The notes: generated by a model not told the origin, from the letters alone. A DNA stretch of 64,000 nucleotides from Bin87 sp965116565 (GCA_965116565.1 OZ220699.1:2666001-2730000), one strand, 5' to 3'. Counted from the first letter of the stretch, positions 8,237 through 17,186 are shown. Numbers and translations: made by a program.

Positions 8237-9121
8237 ATGCCCCAACCAAAGAACCTTGGAGATTGGACCAGCCACTACGTCCACGCTAACGGCATCCGAC
8301 ATCACTACCTGGAGTGGGGTGATCCCGACGCTCCGCCCTTATTGTTGCTCCACGCCACTGGATTATGCGCTTGGCCGTGGAAACCAATCGCCCGCAGGCT
8401 CGCCGAATCGTACCGCGTCCTCGCATTCGACCAACGCGGCCACGGTGACACCGATGCGTCCGACAAAGGCTATCGCTTCGAATTCGCCGGCGAGGATTTG
8501 GCGGCCATCGTGGATGCCTTGGCACTGACCCGCCCGAGGGTTGTCGGCCATTCGTCAGGTGGTCTCGCCGCGATTATCGCCGCCAACCATGTTCCGGGCG
8601 CTTTCGGCCCCGTCGTCCTGGCCGAAACCCGCGTCAGCAACGATACTCCCACGGCGCCCTCTCAGGACCTCAACCGCCGCGCCGAACGCACTCGCATGAA
8701 ACGCGCCATTTGGGAAAGTCGGCATGCCATGTACGACGCATACCGGACGCGCGCTGCATTCAAAGACTGGAATGACGAGTCCTTCGCTCAATTCATCGAT
8801 GGCGGCACGCGCCTGCTGGATGGCGGTCGCGCTGAGCTCAAATGCCACCCTGACGTTGAGGCCACTTTTTACGGCATGCGCGACGACCTGCACGTCGAAA
8901 AGTACCTGCAAAACCTGTCCGGCGATTGGCTCCTGCTCTTGGCAGACTATCCCGGTTGTCAGCGCATCGACGACCCCGGCATACGCCGTTTCCAGGACTT
9001 GGTGCCTGGCTCCCAGGTGCAGCCAATGGGCAAGGGCAGCCACTTCTTACCCATGGAGTACCCCGATCATGTGTTGGCAGTCGTTGAACCTTGGCTTGAC
9101 CTCGAATCCGATGCGCCATAA
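8237..9121 (+). CDS. Alpha/beta hydrolase
   Basis: Soluble serine hydrolase of the alpha/beta-hydrolase superfamily, 294 residues. The oxyanion region LLLLHATGL is at about residues 35-43, the DQRGHGDTD strand-loop at 65-73 and the nucleophile elbow GHSSGG at 104-109 (Ser 106); a His near the C-terminus (SHFLPMEYP) completes the triad. Substrate cannot be told. It is divergent from the nuo operon and followed by a CaiB/BaiF CoA-transferase, so a catabolic role is plausible. No signal peptide. Confidence 0.85.
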   Translation: MPQPKNLGDWTSHYVHANGIRHHYLEWGDPDAPPLLLLHATGLCAWPWKPIARRLAESYRVLAFDQRGHGDTDASDKGYRFEFAGEDLAAIVDALALTRPRVVGHSSGGLAAIIAANHVPGAFGPVVLAETRVSNDTPTAPSQDLNRRAERTRMKRAIWESRHAMYDAYRTRAAFKDWNDESFAQFIDGGTRLLDGGRAELKCHPDVEATFYGMRDDLHVEKYLQNLSGDWLLLLADYPGCQRIDDPGIRRFQDLVPGSQVQPMGKGSHFLPMEYPDHVLAVVEPWLDLESDAP

Positions 9122-9263
9122 CCTCCGATCTTGCATTCCCCACGATGTGTCGCCGAGATGAACTCCGAACCCCAGCGGCCTCACAAACAGGAAAAATATG
9201 CTTGCCCCGATGCCCTTCGATCCCCATGAAACCGGTATCCTATCGCCTCAGTAAGGAAACAAC

Positions 9264-10514
9264 ATGACCCGACGTCCCGACCAATACGATACCTCGTCGC
9301 ATGTCGGCCCACTGGCGGGCCTCAAAGTGCTGGACCTCTCCATAATAGTCGCCGGCGGCACGGCCTCGTCCCTCATGGCTGATTTCGGGGCCGAAGTGAT
9401 CAAGGTCGAGCGTCCGGGGACTGGCGATGCCCTGCGCAATTGGGGGCCTTTTTACAACGGCGTGTCTCTTTGGTGGAAGGTCCACTCCCGCAACAAGCAG
9501 TCCATCACCCTGAACATGGCCAATCCCGGGGGCCAGGATCTACTCAAGCGTCTGGCCTCCCAGGCCGACGTCCTCATCGAAGGGTTCCGACCCGGCACCC
9601 TCGAACGCTGGGGACTCGGCCCGTCCGATCTCCACGCCTCCTCAGTCAACCCCGGCCTGATAATCCTGCGTTTCTCAGGGTTCGGCCAGACCGGCCCTTA
9701 CCGGGATCGCCCCGGGTTCGGCACCATAGCGGAGTGCATGAGCGGTTACATCGGCATGACCGGATTCCCTGACACTCCGCCAAACTTGCCGCCCGTACCG
9801 CTCGCCGATGAGATCGCTGGCGTGTTTGGGGCAATGGCCGCCATGATGGCAATCTACCGCCGCGATGCCGATCGGAAAAGCGGACTCGCCGGTGCGGGAC
9901 AGGTGGTCGACCTCAGCCTTTTTGAACCGTTGTTTCGCTTGTGCATCCCGCACCTCACGATCTACGACCGCCTCGGCGAAATCCGGGAACGGATCGGCAA
10001 CGATTTCCCGGACGCCGCTCCTCGCAGCTTATTCCGCACCGCTGACGACGGGTGGCTCGGGTTGTCTGCCACGTCTCAGAATACGTGGGAAGGCCTCGCC
10101 CGCGCGATGGGTTTCGATTCCCTCATCGACGATCAGCGCTTCGCCAACAACGCCGCTCGCCTTGACAACAAAGACGCTCTCAACGAAATCCTCCAGTCAT
10201 GGCTTGGCAGCCAGACCACCTCGGACATCATGGATGCATTGATACCCGCCGGTGGCGTCGTGGGCCCCGTGTACAACAGCGCCGATATCATGGCCGACCC
10301 CCATTACCAGGATCGCGGTGATATAGTCGAGATGGACGACCCCCAACTGGGAAACACCAGGATGCTCGGCCTCGTCCCCAAATTCAGTGAAACCCCTGGC
10401 GAGTTGCGCCACATGGGTCCCACTGTCGGCCAGCACAACGCAACGGTGTACGGAGACTGGCTCGGCCTGAACGAAATCGAACTCGCTGGACTCACCGAAT
10501 CTGGAATCATTTAG
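9264..10514 (+). CDS. CaiB/BaiF family (class III) CoA-transferase
   Basis: Transfers CoA between an acyl-CoA and a carboxylic acid, using an Asp nucleophile. It has 416 residues. Family features include GLKVLDLSIIVAGGTASSLMADFGAEVIKVE at the N-terminus, the NKQSITLNM strand with GQDLLKRL after it, and FSGFGQTGPYRDRPGFG at about 137-153 leading into the catalytic region. A good AAGGA site precedes the ATG. It is one of three family members in the window. The substrate acid is unknown. Confidence 0.9.
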   Translation: MTRRPDQYDTSSHVGPLAGLKVLDLSIIVAGGTASSLMADFGAEVIKVERPGTGDALRNWGPFYNGVSLWWKVHSRNKQSITLNMANPGGQDLLKRLASQADVLIEGFRPGTLERWGLGPSDLHASSVNPGLIILRFSGFGQTGPYRDRPGFGTIAECMSGYIGMTGFPDTPPNLPPVPLADEIAGVFGAMAAMMAIYRRDADRKSGLAGAGQVVDLSLFEPLFRLCIPHLTIYDRLGEIRERIGNDFPDAAPRSLFRTADDGWLGLSATSQNTWEGLARAMGFDSLIDDQRFANNAARLDNKDALNEILQSWLGSQTTSDIMDALIPAGGVVGPVYNSADIMADPHYQDRGDIVEMDDPQLGNTRMLGLVPKFSETPGELRHMGPTVGQHNATVYGDWLGLNEIELAGLTESGII

Positions 10515-10516
10515 GT

Positions 10517-11128
10517 ATGTCATCGCGAACTCTCCTCGTGGCCACGCGAAATTCAGGCAAACTGCGGGAGTACCGCGAGTTGCTCGCCGATTACCGCGGT
10601 CGCATCATCTCCCTGGATGACGCGGGCGTGCCCGACGAAGTCGAGGAAACGGGCGACACGTTCCACGCTAATGCAATCCTCAAGGCATCCACTTACGCTC
10701 AGCTTTCCGGACATCTCACCATCTCCGACGACTCCGGTCTTGAGGTCCATGCCCTGGCCAACGCACCGGGCGTGTACTCGGCTCGATACGGTGGCGATGC
10801 CTGCCAGACTGACGCCGACCGCGTCGCCCTCCTCCTGCGAAATTTGGCAGAAATCCCGTGGGAGCTTCGCATCGCCCGGTTCCGTTGTTTCACGGCCGTC
10901 GCCGACCCCTGTGTCGGCCGCCAGCCGAACGTTTCAACGGCCGTAGGATCCATCGCCGGAGTGATACAATACGAACCGGTGGGAGAGCACGGTTTCGGGT
11001 ATGATCCTGTTTTCTATCTCCCGTCCTTGCGCGGTACTATGGCCCAGTTGTCTGTGCCGGCAAAAAACGTCATCAGCCATCGCGCGGATGCTGCGCGTAA
11101 AGCCCGACTTATCCTCGCTGCATTATGA
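10517..11128 (+). CDS. rdgB: XTP/dITP diphosphatase (HAM1/RdgB family)
   Basis: House-cleaning pyrophosphatase that hydrolyses non-canonical purine nucleotides (ITP, dITP, XTP) to monophosphates, keeping them out of DNA and RNA. It has 203 residues. The N-terminal ATRNSGKLREY substrate loop, the SDDSGLEVHALANAPGVYSARY catalytic segment and GFGYDPVFYLP near residue 155 are the family signatures. It starts 2 bp after the CoA-transferase stop and its TGA overlaps the moaA ATG by 4 bp, so these genes are likely co-transcribed. Confidence 0.94.
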   Translation: MSSRTLLVATRNSGKLREYRELLADYRGRIISLDDAGVPDEVEETGDTFHANAILKASTYAQLSGHLTISDDSGLEVHALANAPGVYSARYGGDACQTDADRVALLLRNLAEIPWELRIARFRCFTAVADPCVGRQPNVSTAVGSIAGVIQYEPVGEHGFGYDPVFYLPSLRGTMAQLSVPAKNVISHRADAARKARLILAAL

Positions 11129-12144
11129 TTACTGACCTATTCGGCCGACCCCTCCGTGACCTGCGAGTCTCGGTCACCGATCGATGCAATTTTCGCTGCC
11201 CCTACTGCATGCCAGCCGAGATCTTCGGCGAGGCTTACCAGTTCCTGCCCAAGGACGAAATCCTGACTTTCGAGGAAATTTCCCGACTCTCCCGTCTCTT
11301 CGTCGAGCAGGGCGTGAACAAACTTCGCATCACCGGCGGCGAACCTCTGCTGCGCGTCGACCTGCCCAGCCTCATCAAGCAACTCGCAGAGATCTCCGGC
11401 GCCGACGATATCACCCTCACCACCAACGGGTATCTCCTCGCCCAGCAAGCACAGCAACTCAGCGACGCCGGCCTCAATCGCATCACCGTGAGCCTAGACT
11501 CACTCGACGATGACGTTTTCAAGCGGATGAACGGCCGCGGTTTCGGCACCCGTCGGGTCCTCGACGGCATCAAGCGCGCGTCCGAAGCTGGCCTCGCTCC
11601 CATCAAGATCAACGCGGTCGTCCAGAAGGGTGTCAACGACCACACGATCGTCGATCTGGCCCGCCATTTCAAGGGAACGGGCCACATCGTGCGGTTCATC
11701 GAATACATGGACGTCGGGAACCGCAACGGCTGGAAACTCGATGAGGTGGTGCCCGCGTCTGAGATCGTCGCGCGCATCGATGCGGAACTCCCTTTGGACC
11801 CGGCCGAACCCAACTATGTCGGCGAAGTAGCCGGCCGTTGGCGCTACCGAGATGGCGACGGGGAAATCGGGGTCATTTCCTCCGTGACCCAACCGTTCTG
11901 CGCCGACTGCACCCGCGCCCGGCTATCCACCGACGGCCGCATCTACACTTGCCTATTCGCCACCGACGGCGTTGATTTGCGTGGCCCCATGCGCGACGGT
12001 GCTACCGATTCGGAACTTGTCCACATCATCGCTGGCGTTTGGAAAGTCCGCCGGGACCGCTACTCCGAAATCCGCACCGAGTTCACCGACAGGGAGAATC
12101 CCGACGGCCGGCCCAAGGTCGAAATGTACCAGATCGGAGGCTGA
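11125..12144 (+). CDS. moaA: GTP 3',8-cyclase (molybdenum cofactor synthesis)
   Basis: Radical SAM enzyme that starts molybdenum-cofactor synthesis from GTP together with MoaC. It has 339 residues. The N-terminal cluster motif is CNFRCPYC (Cys 21, 25, 28); the C-terminal second cluster ligands are Cys 259, 262 and 276 in FCADCTRAR...IYTC. The chain ends in the essential Gly-Gly tail. It overlaps rdgB by 4 bp and is followed after 9 bp by moaC, matching the pathway order. Presence implies molybdoenzymes elsewhere in the genome. Confidence 0.96.
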   Translation: MITDLFGRPLRDLRVSVTDRCNFRCPYCMPAEIFGEAYQFLPKDEILTFEEISRLSRLFVEQGVNKLRITGGEPLLRVDLPSLIKQLAEISGADDITLTTNGYLLAQQAQQLSDAGLNRITVSLDSLDDDVFKRMNGRGFGTRRVLDGIKRASEAGLAPIKINAVVQKGVNDHTIVDLARHFKGTGHIVRFIEYMDVGNRNGWKLDEVVPASEIVARIDAELPLDPAEPNYVGEVAGRWRYRDGDGEIGVISSVTQPFCADCTRARLSTDGRIYTCLFATDGVDLRGPMRDGATDSELVHIIAGVWKVRRDRYSEIRTEFTDRENPDGRPKVEMYQIGG

Positions 12145-12153
12145 CCCAACGCC

Positions 12154-12663
12154 ATGACCACTCGAGATACCTCCAAGCCCGCCGACGGCCTGACCCACCT
12201 CGACGAGGACGGCACCGCCCGCATGGTTGACGTTGGCTGGAAACCCGTTACGGATCGCATGGCCCAGGCGACCGGCCAGGTCGTGATGCAGCCCGAAACC
12301 CTCGCCCTCATCCGCGGCGGTCTCATGAAAAAAGGCGACGTCCTGACCATCGCTCAATTGGCCGGAATCATGGGCGCCAAGCGCACCTCGGAGTTGATCC
12401 CGCTCTGCCACCCATTACCCCTCAACAAGGTGGATGTTGAGGTTGCGCTGGACGAGTCCGCCAGCAGCGTGAACATCGTCGCCACCGCCACCACTTCCGG
12501 CAAAACTGGCGTCGAAATGGAGGCGCTAACGGCAGTCAGCGTCGCGGCCCTCACGATCTACGACATGTGCAAGGCCGTGGACCGCGCCGTTCGCATCGAC
12601 GGCGTGCGTCTCCTCCGCAAAACTGGCGGCCAGTCCGGCGACGTCGACCTCACGGAATCCTAG
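12154..12663 (+). CDS. moaC: Cyclic pyranopterin monophosphate synthase
   Basis: Second enzyme of molybdenum-cofactor synthesis, converting the MoaA product to cPMP. It has 169 residues. Signatures: ARMVDVGWKPVT near the N-terminus, KRTSELIPLCHPLPLN at about 78-93 and EMEALTAVSVAALTIYDMCKAVD at about 124-146, including the active-site Lys region. It directly follows moaA and ends in a 4-bp convergent overlap with a minus-strand gene. Confidence 0.96.
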   Translation: MTTRDTSKPADGLTHLDEDGTARMVDVGWKPVTDRMAQATGQVVMQPETLALIRGGLMKKGDVLTIAQLAGIMGAKRTSELIPLCHPLPLNKVDVEVALDESASSVNIVATATTSGKTGVEMEALTAVSVAALTIYDMCKAVDRAVRIDGVRLLRKTGGQSGDVDLTES

Positions 12664-13022
12664 ACGCCCCTCCGCGCTGCCTCATCCGACAACGCCTTCA
12701 CTGCTGCGATCAGGTACATCAGGTATTCCTCCGCTGAAACATCCTCCAGCGGTTTGAATTCCTCAACCTGGTCCACCTCCAGCACCCCAACGACGCCCGG
12801 AATCGCCGTCACGTCCAACTCGGCAATCAATCCGTCCGGCGTCACCACCACGCATCCCCGGTCCGCCTTGGGCTTCAATGCCGGTTCCAGTTCCACCGCC
12901 TGTATCGTTGTCATCCCCAGGAACGACGGAAACGGATCCAACCGCCGGCACAGGTCGGCCAGCATGTCCTCCAGCCGGCCGGCGGTTTCCGACAACAGCA
13001 TGTCTAAGCTCGAATTATTCAA
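12660..13022 (-). CDS. Hypothetical protein, convergent with moaC
   Basis: A 120-residue, acidic, soluble protein that I do not recognise. The N-terminal half (to about residue 40) looks helical, followed by a beta-rich part with GCVVVTPDGLIAELDVTAIPG and VVGVLEVDQVEEFKPLEDVS, then a C-terminal helix with YLMYLIAAVKALSDEA. There are no metal-binding or membrane motifs. Its stop overlaps the moaC stop by 4 bp on the opposite strand. Codon use and the orderly secondary-structure pattern make it likely to be a real gene. Confidence 0.6.
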   Translation of the reverse strand: MNNSSLDMLLSETAGRLEDMLADLCRRLDPFPSFLGMTTIQAVELEPALKPKADRGCVVVTPDGLIAELDVTAIPGVVGVLEVDQVEEFKPLEDVSAEEYLMYLIAAVKALSDEAARRGV

Positions 13023-13079
13023 ACGCGTGCATCCTGGGTGCTGTCAGACGTGAAGGGAAGCGTATGAATTCCCCACCCG

Positions 13080-13580
13080 CTATCTGGCCAGGCAGTGGGA
13101 CCTGATGCGCGCGGCAACGCTTTCGTCGCAAATCAGATTCAGCGTGGTTCTTTGATTGACGGCGCTGAGCTCAGCGCCCCCAAACCCTGATTTCGACGCG
13201 TTTTCGTTGAGCCATTCCACCTGCCGCCAGTGCCGGTGATGGTGTCCGTCCCGGAATTGGTACCCGCTGATCACTCGACCCAACGCCAACTTTCCTTCGT
13301 GCCCTCGCATGGTTCTGGTCAAGACCACGTTATCCCCGATACGTATGTCGAACGCGAAAAGCCAAAGTTGTCTGGCCGACTGCGCGCCCTCGTGCCCACG
13401 TTCGTCTTCCAGGTACCGCTGCAACTCCGGTTGGTCCTTGAATGCGGTCAGTGGTTGCTCGCAGCCGAATCCAACGGTGATGACTCCGTCCATCTGGAAC
13501 TCATCCTCGTGCTCTCCGACACCCGATTCACCACCCCGGATCGCCCATGTCTGCTGGTTCAATAGTGAAGCTCTTTGCAC
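13080..13580 (-). CDS. EVE/PUA-like domain protein, similar to the N-terminus of Mrr/McrB-type restriction proteins
   Basis: About 166 residues from the GTG at 13580, preceded by GAGGA; a longer frame extends to 13652. The pattern begins TWAIRGGESGVGEHEDEF then GVITVGFG, continues with LWLFAFDIRIGDNVVLTR, and ends with LALGRVISGYQFRDGHHHRHWRQVEWL. This strand order and the closing 'G.V.G.Y.........R.V.WL' are typical of EVE/PUA-like domains that read modified bases and often precede Mrr-like nucleases. No nuclease or AAA domain follows, so it is a standalone domain or a remnant. Assigned by pattern memory only. Confidence 0.45.
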   Translation of the reverse strand: MQRASLLNQQTWAIRGGESGVGEHEDEFQMDGVITVGFGCEQPLTAFKDQPELQRYLEDERGHEGAQSARQLWLFAFDIRIGDNVVLTRTMRGHEGKLALGRVISGYQFRDGHHHRHWRQVEWLNENASKSGFGGAELSAVNQRTTLNLICDESVAARIRSHCLAR

Positions 13581-13622
13581 GTGTTCCTCGTCCTGTCTCT
13601 TGCTCTTTTGCGCCCGTTTCAA

Positions 13623-13652
13623 TTGACAATCCGCGGGACGCAGCCGTACCAT
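13623..13652 (+). promoter_or_regulatory. Sigma-70-type promoter upstream of tRNA (CAU)
   Basis: A perfect -35 hexamer TTGACA at 13623-13628 is followed after 18 bp by TACCAT at 13647-13652. The tRNA begins at 13700, a plausible leader distance. It overlaps the possible N-terminal extension of the minus-strand EVE-like gene, which supports the shorter start for that gene. Confidence 0.45.
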
Positions 13653-13699
13653 ATTTGGACGCTCGGCAATAACGACGACTGGTCGGGGCCGGGTGGGTT

Positions 13700-13774
13700 G
13701 GCGACGTAGCTCAGTGGCAGAGCGGGCGCTTCATAAGCGCTAGGTCGTTGGTTCGAATCCATCCGTCGCCACCA
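13700..13774 (+). tRNA. tRNA with CAU anticodon (probably elongator tRNA-Met)
   Basis: A full cloverleaf can be folded: acceptor GGCGACG pairs with CGTCGCC, D-stem GCTC/GAGC, anticodon stem GGCGC/GCGCT with loop TTCATAA, T-loop TTCGAAT, and an encoded CCA end. The anticodon is CAU. The normal 1-72 pair and the lack of three G-C pairs in the anticodon stem argue against initiator tRNA. It resembles elongator Met more than the lysidine-modified Ile tRNA, but sequence alone leaves some doubt. Confidence 0.92.
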
Positions 13775-13810
13775 CTAGCCAGACTCTATACCACTGCGCG
13801 TTAATCAATT

Positions 13811-13835
13811 CGGGGCAGGTTTGAGGCCTGCCCCG
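13811..13835. terminator. Hairpin terminator between tRNA and PAC2 gene
   Basis: A perfect 9-bp inverted repeat, CGGGGCAGG with CCTGCCCCG, separated by 7 bases. It lies downstream of the tRNA on the plus strand and downstream of the PAC2-family gene on the minus strand, so it can serve both. The flanking T-run is short on the plus side (TTCAGTTT). Confidence 0.6.
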
Positions 13836-13858
13836 TTCAGTTTGCATGTTAAGCTGAG

Positions 13859-14776
13859 CTAATTCTCGCGTTCGCCGAATTCCTCGCCCAGTTCACTCAG
13901 GAACTGCTCGATCTCCGGCGATAACGCTACAGCCTCGCCCCCGGCATCCTCGGTTTCCTCGACCGTGGTCGCGGTTTCGGCCTCATTGGAGTCGTAGTAA
14001 TCCTCCATCTGTTTAATCAAGCCTTGAAGGTCCGAGTTGCGTTCCACCGCTGCGTTCAGTTCCCGATACTGTCGCTGCCCCCTGCGGACCGGAGCCAAAT
14101 CCTCTGGGATGTCTGGATACACCGACGAGAGCGCCTCGATCATCCGCGCAGTCCCGTTGAAATCCTCATCTAACTGGACGTATTGCGGCAGATGGACCAT
14201 GAAATTGATCGATTCGACTCCCATTCGGTCGATCCCGTCCGATACCAAGTTCATGATAGTGGTCGGACCCTGGTAGGTGCTGCGCCGCAACTTAAGGTTT
14301 GGCACGGGTCGGATCTGCTCCACTGAACCCAGGGAACCGGTCACCAGCAACGGGCGAGTGTGGGGCACAGTGTCATACATCGCTCCCAGCCGACAGTACC
14401 GCTTCACCCCAAATTTCTCCACCACTTCTAGAATCGAATCCGTGTACTGTTCGCTGTTCGCATGCGGCTCTCGTAAATGCAAAAACAGGTAGTCGGGCCC
14501 GTTCTCGGTGGTGGCGTAGCGGATAATGCTATTGGGTATGCGCACCCTGCGTTCATTGTCCACCAACCGCATGCTGGGCCTGTACCGGGTGAAATCGAAA
14601 AACTCTCCCGGACGTTTCAGCCGCCCTAACTCCTTGGAGCCCAGGTATCGCTCCAGGCGGTTCAACGTCAACGTGCCCACGCTACCCACGTCCACCCATG
14701 GCCTGATCATGGCAAAAACATGCGGGTTGTGCAGTTCCGGCAACGGCTCTTGGATATCAAATGCGCCGATCATCAT
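13859..14776 (-). CDS. PAC2 family protein
   Basis: About 305 residues from the ATG at 14776 (the frame is open to a TTG at 14809). It resembles the PAC2 family, archaeal and bacterial relatives of proteasome-assembly chaperones that often sit beside proteasome or ATP-grasp genes. Visible features are a Rossmann-like core with YLFLHLREPH, the segment YCRLGAMYDTVPHTRPLLVTGSLG and the stretch SINFMVHLPQYVQL, followed by an acidic C-terminal tail rich in Glu. No proteasome gene is in the window. Biochemical role in bacteria is not known. Confidence 0.72.
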   Translation of the reverse strand: MMIGAFDIQEPLPELHNPHVFAMIRPWVDVGSVGTLTLNRLERYLGSKELGRLKRPGEFFDFTRYRPSMRLVDNERRVRIPNSIIRYATTENGPDYLFLHLREPHANSEQYTDSILEVVEKFGVKRYCRLGAMYDTVPHTRPLLVTGSLGSVEQIRPVPNLKLRRSTYQGPTTIMNLVSDGIDRMGVESINFMVHLPQYVQLDEDFNGTARMIEALSSVYPDIPEDLAPVRRGQRQYRELNAAVERNSDLQGLIKQMEDYYDSNEAETATTVEETEDAGGEAVALSPEIEQFLSELGEEFGEREN

Positions 14777-15787
14777 AATGGTGACATCTTGCCAGACCCG
14801 GCCCCGCAATTCAAGCCGGCGTGCATTTCAACATCATTCGCAAAACGTCTAGCAGCACTGTTGGACGCCCAAAAATCCTGCCGGAAGCGTCCAGTACTTG
14901 CACGGTCCGGGTTGAAATCCGCGCAGACTGGCCGCAATCCCTAATGCGGAAGCCCGGTTCATCCCGACGCATGAACTTTTGGTTGGGTTGCATTGCTTAC
15001 TCGTCCCGCTAGCAGCGGGCCCTTTCCGGATGTCTGGGTTGCCCTGTCGCCAACTTTGCCTTTATCGGGCGCCAATCCGCCGCTTGGTAATAGGAACGCG
15101 GGTGCCCGTCATGAAATCGCTCGAGTAAGATCATTTCATCCAGTCATGCCCGGAGGCGATACTGTCAGACGCATCACGGTTCGTACCCGGCCAACCCCGT
15201 CAGGCCCAAAATCACATATCCGCTTCCGCCAGGACCCGCGTCCTGTCGATCTTGGACGGCGCGGTCACAACGGGTCGAGCGCCAGTTCACACGCAGAGCG
15301 CCCGACGCATTTGCCTCCCGATTTATTCGGCTGAGGGACTGACCTCAGGAGACTGCTCCCGATCGGTGCGCCGCCCGCCAACCGGGGAGCGAGCCAACAC
15401 CCTTGCGTAACCCTCCGGCCGTGGCGCTGACGATGACAGCCAAACCCAACCACAGCAGACACCAATCCCCATCTGCAAAGGAGCGCAAGCGTACAGCGAT
15501 ACACAGACCCCCGACGATCCGAATTTTGGAGCGGGTTGAAACACCGCCCACCGGAGATCCTTGGCAAGTCAGGCCGCGTCCTACTCTGAAACCACGAGGT
15601 GTACGATCCGCCCAATGTCGTCCCGGTGCGGGCGAAATCGCTGGATGCACTCCCGCAAAATCTCAAGGCCATGGCCCGTCCGTGCAAATGTGTGCATGTG
15701 GTATGCTTTATCCGTATACGGGCCGGGATTGACTCGCCGATGCGGCCTCCCGGTCTGATTCTTTTGCCCACTTGAGGTGGTCTTTAC
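14777..15787. other. About 1 kb without a recognisable gene
   Basis: Open frames here are short, overlapping and low in sequence order, like random GC-rich shadow frames. I found no tRNA, no rRNA and no tmRNA, RNase P or SRP RNA signature. Only the right end carries a likely promoter for the following hydrolase. The stretch may be a decayed gene or hold an unrecognised RNA. Confidence 0.5.
15699..15707 (+). promoter_or_regulatory. Extended -10 promoter of the alpha/beta hydrolase at 15788
   Basis: The sequence TGG-TATGCT matches an extended -10 element about 80 bp upstream of the hydrolase ATG, in an otherwise empty stretch. No clear -35 is seen. It belongs to the same class of TGn-extended elements found upstream of several other genes in the window. 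Confidence 0.4.
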
Positions 15788-16582
15788 ATGGCTTCCCACA
15801 CTGAGCGGATGGTTTCCGTTCGCAATGGCATGTTCAACGTTCAGGTCGCTGAAGGTGGTTCCGGCGATCCGCTGATCTACCTGCACGGTGCCGGCGGGTA
15901 CGTGGGTTGGCCTGATTTTCTCGATCGCCTCGCTCAGGATTACCATGTTTACGCTCCGGCTCACCCGGGCGTATCCGCTTCCAGCGGCTTGAACCACATC
16001 GACGACCTCTGGGACCTCGTCCAGTTTTTCGAGGAGTTTTTGGATGCGATGGGCATCCAGCGTTGCCATTTGGTTGGCCATTCCTACGGCGGATTTTGCG
16101 CCGCTGAACTTGCGGCCCATCGCCCCGATCGTATCTCTCGGCTAGTGCTTGTCAATTCACTCGGCCTGTGGCTGGAAGAGAAACCGGTTGCCGATTTTTT
16201 CATCCTCACCGCCGACGAACGTCGGCAGATGATGTGGCACGATCCGGAGAGTGATCTCGCCCATGCCTACGTCGCCCAGCCCACCGACCCTGAGGAGCGT
16301 CTGGAATACACATTGAATCGTATCCAGACGCTGCAGTCCGTCGCTAAGTTCACCTGGCCCATCCCTGAACGTGGCCTCATCAAGCGCGCTCATCGAATTA
16401 CCATGCCCACCTTGATCGTTTGGGGAGATTCCGATCAGGTAATCCCCCAAGAGTATGGTGAGGCCTTCCGCGACCTGCTGCCTAACGCCACACTCACCGT
16501 AATTCCCCAGTGCGGCCACGTACCCCAGTTGGAACGCCCGGAAGCCTTCTTCGACAGCGTCTTGGGCTTTCTGCACGACTGA
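15788..16582 (+). CDS. Alpha/beta hydrolase
   Basis: Soluble serine hydrolase, 264 residues. The oxyanion region PLIYLHGAGG is at 28-37, the nucleophile elbow GHSYGG at 97-102 (Ser 99), the acid in VWGDSDQVIP and the catalytic His in PQCGHVPQLERPE. It shares the overall plan and several motifs (HGAGG, the C-terminal PQ.E.P) with the hydrolase at 53823-54602, which sits among LLM oxidoreductases; they are likely paralogues of the meta-cleavage/ester hydrolase type. Substrate unknown. Confidence 0.87.
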   Translation: MASHTERMVSVRNGMFNVQVAEGGSGDPLIYLHGAGGYVGWPDFLDRLAQDYHVYAPAHPGVSASSGLNHIDDLWDLVQFFEEFLDAMGIQRCHLVGHSYGGFCAAELAAHRPDRISRLVLVNSLGLWLEEKPVADFFILTADERRQMMWHDPESDLAHAYVAQPTDPEERLEYTLNRIQTLQSVAKFTWPIPERGLIKRAHRITMPTLIVWGDSDQVIPQEYGEAFRDLLPNATLTVIPQCGHVPQLERPEAFFDSVLGFLHD

Positions 16583-16595
16583 CGTTGCCTAAGTT

Positions 16596-16622
16596 GATCA
16601 CCGTTAACGTTTGGAGGTGATC
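16596..16622 (+). promoter_or_regulatory. Hairpin upstream of ferritin
   Basis: Inverted repeat GATCACC with GGTGATC around a 13-base loop, 14 bp after the hydrolase stop and 39 bp before the ferritin ATG. There is no T-run after it, so it could be a weak terminator or an operator. An iron-responsive role is possible but nothing in the sequence proves it. Confidence 0.3.
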
Positions 16623-16661
16623 GATTAATTCGGCTTGGCGAACGTACCCCGGAGAAATACC

Positions 16662-17186
16662 ATGCCCATTGAAACTTCACTCCAAAACGCAATCAACCAG
16701 CATATCAACGCCGAGATCTATTCCTCTTACCTCTATCTTTCGATGTCCACCTACTGCGAGTCAATCGACTTGTCCGGTTTCGCCCATTGGATGCGCATCC
16801 AAAGTCAGGAAGAGTACACCCACGCGATGAAACTGGTTAGCTACCTGGAAGACCGAGACAGCCGTGTCACCTTGCTGCCCATCGATCAGCCCCCGATAGA
16901 GTTCGATTCTGTGGAGGACATCATGCGCCAGACCTTGGCTCATGAACAGCACGTGTCCCAACTTATCAACGACCTCTACGGTGTTGCCGTTAAAGTCAAC
17001 GACTATGCCTCCCAGATCATGCTCCAGTGGTTCATCTCCGAGCAGGTCGAGGAAGAAAAAACCGCCCGCGACGTCATTGCCGCCCTCGACATGGTGAAGG
17101 GCCGCAGCGACGCCTTGTTGCTCCTCGACAGGGAGATGGGCGCGCGGCCCGCGGCTTCGCCAACCGACGCCGGAGTTCCAGCGTAA
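16662..17186 (+). CDS. ftnA: Ferritin (iron storage)
   Basis: Non-haem ferritin that oxidises Fe(II) and stores iron in a 24-subunit shell. It has 174 residues from the ATG at 16662, preceded by GGAG; an upstream TTG at 16635 is less likely. Ferroxidase residues are visible: Glu 18 (NAEIYSSYLYLSM), Glu 51 and His 54 (QEEYTHAMK), Glu 95 (AHEQHVSQL) and the Q.EEE segment at 128-132. It is a four-helix bundle by pattern. The nearby Suf operon suggests a local iron-related theme. Confidence 0.93.
   Translation: MPIETSLQNAINQHINAEIYSSYLYLSMSTYCESIDLSGFAHWMRIQSQEEYTHAMKLVSYLEDRDSRVTLLPIDQPPIEFDSVEDIMRQTLAHEQHVSQLINDLYGVAVKVNDYASQIMLQWFISEQVEEEKTARDVIAALDMVKGRSDALLLLDREMGARPAASPTDAGVPA

Noticed and set aside
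16635..16661. TTG at 16635 as ferritin start
   Set aside because: The ATG at 16662 has GGAG at the right distance and the family starts there.
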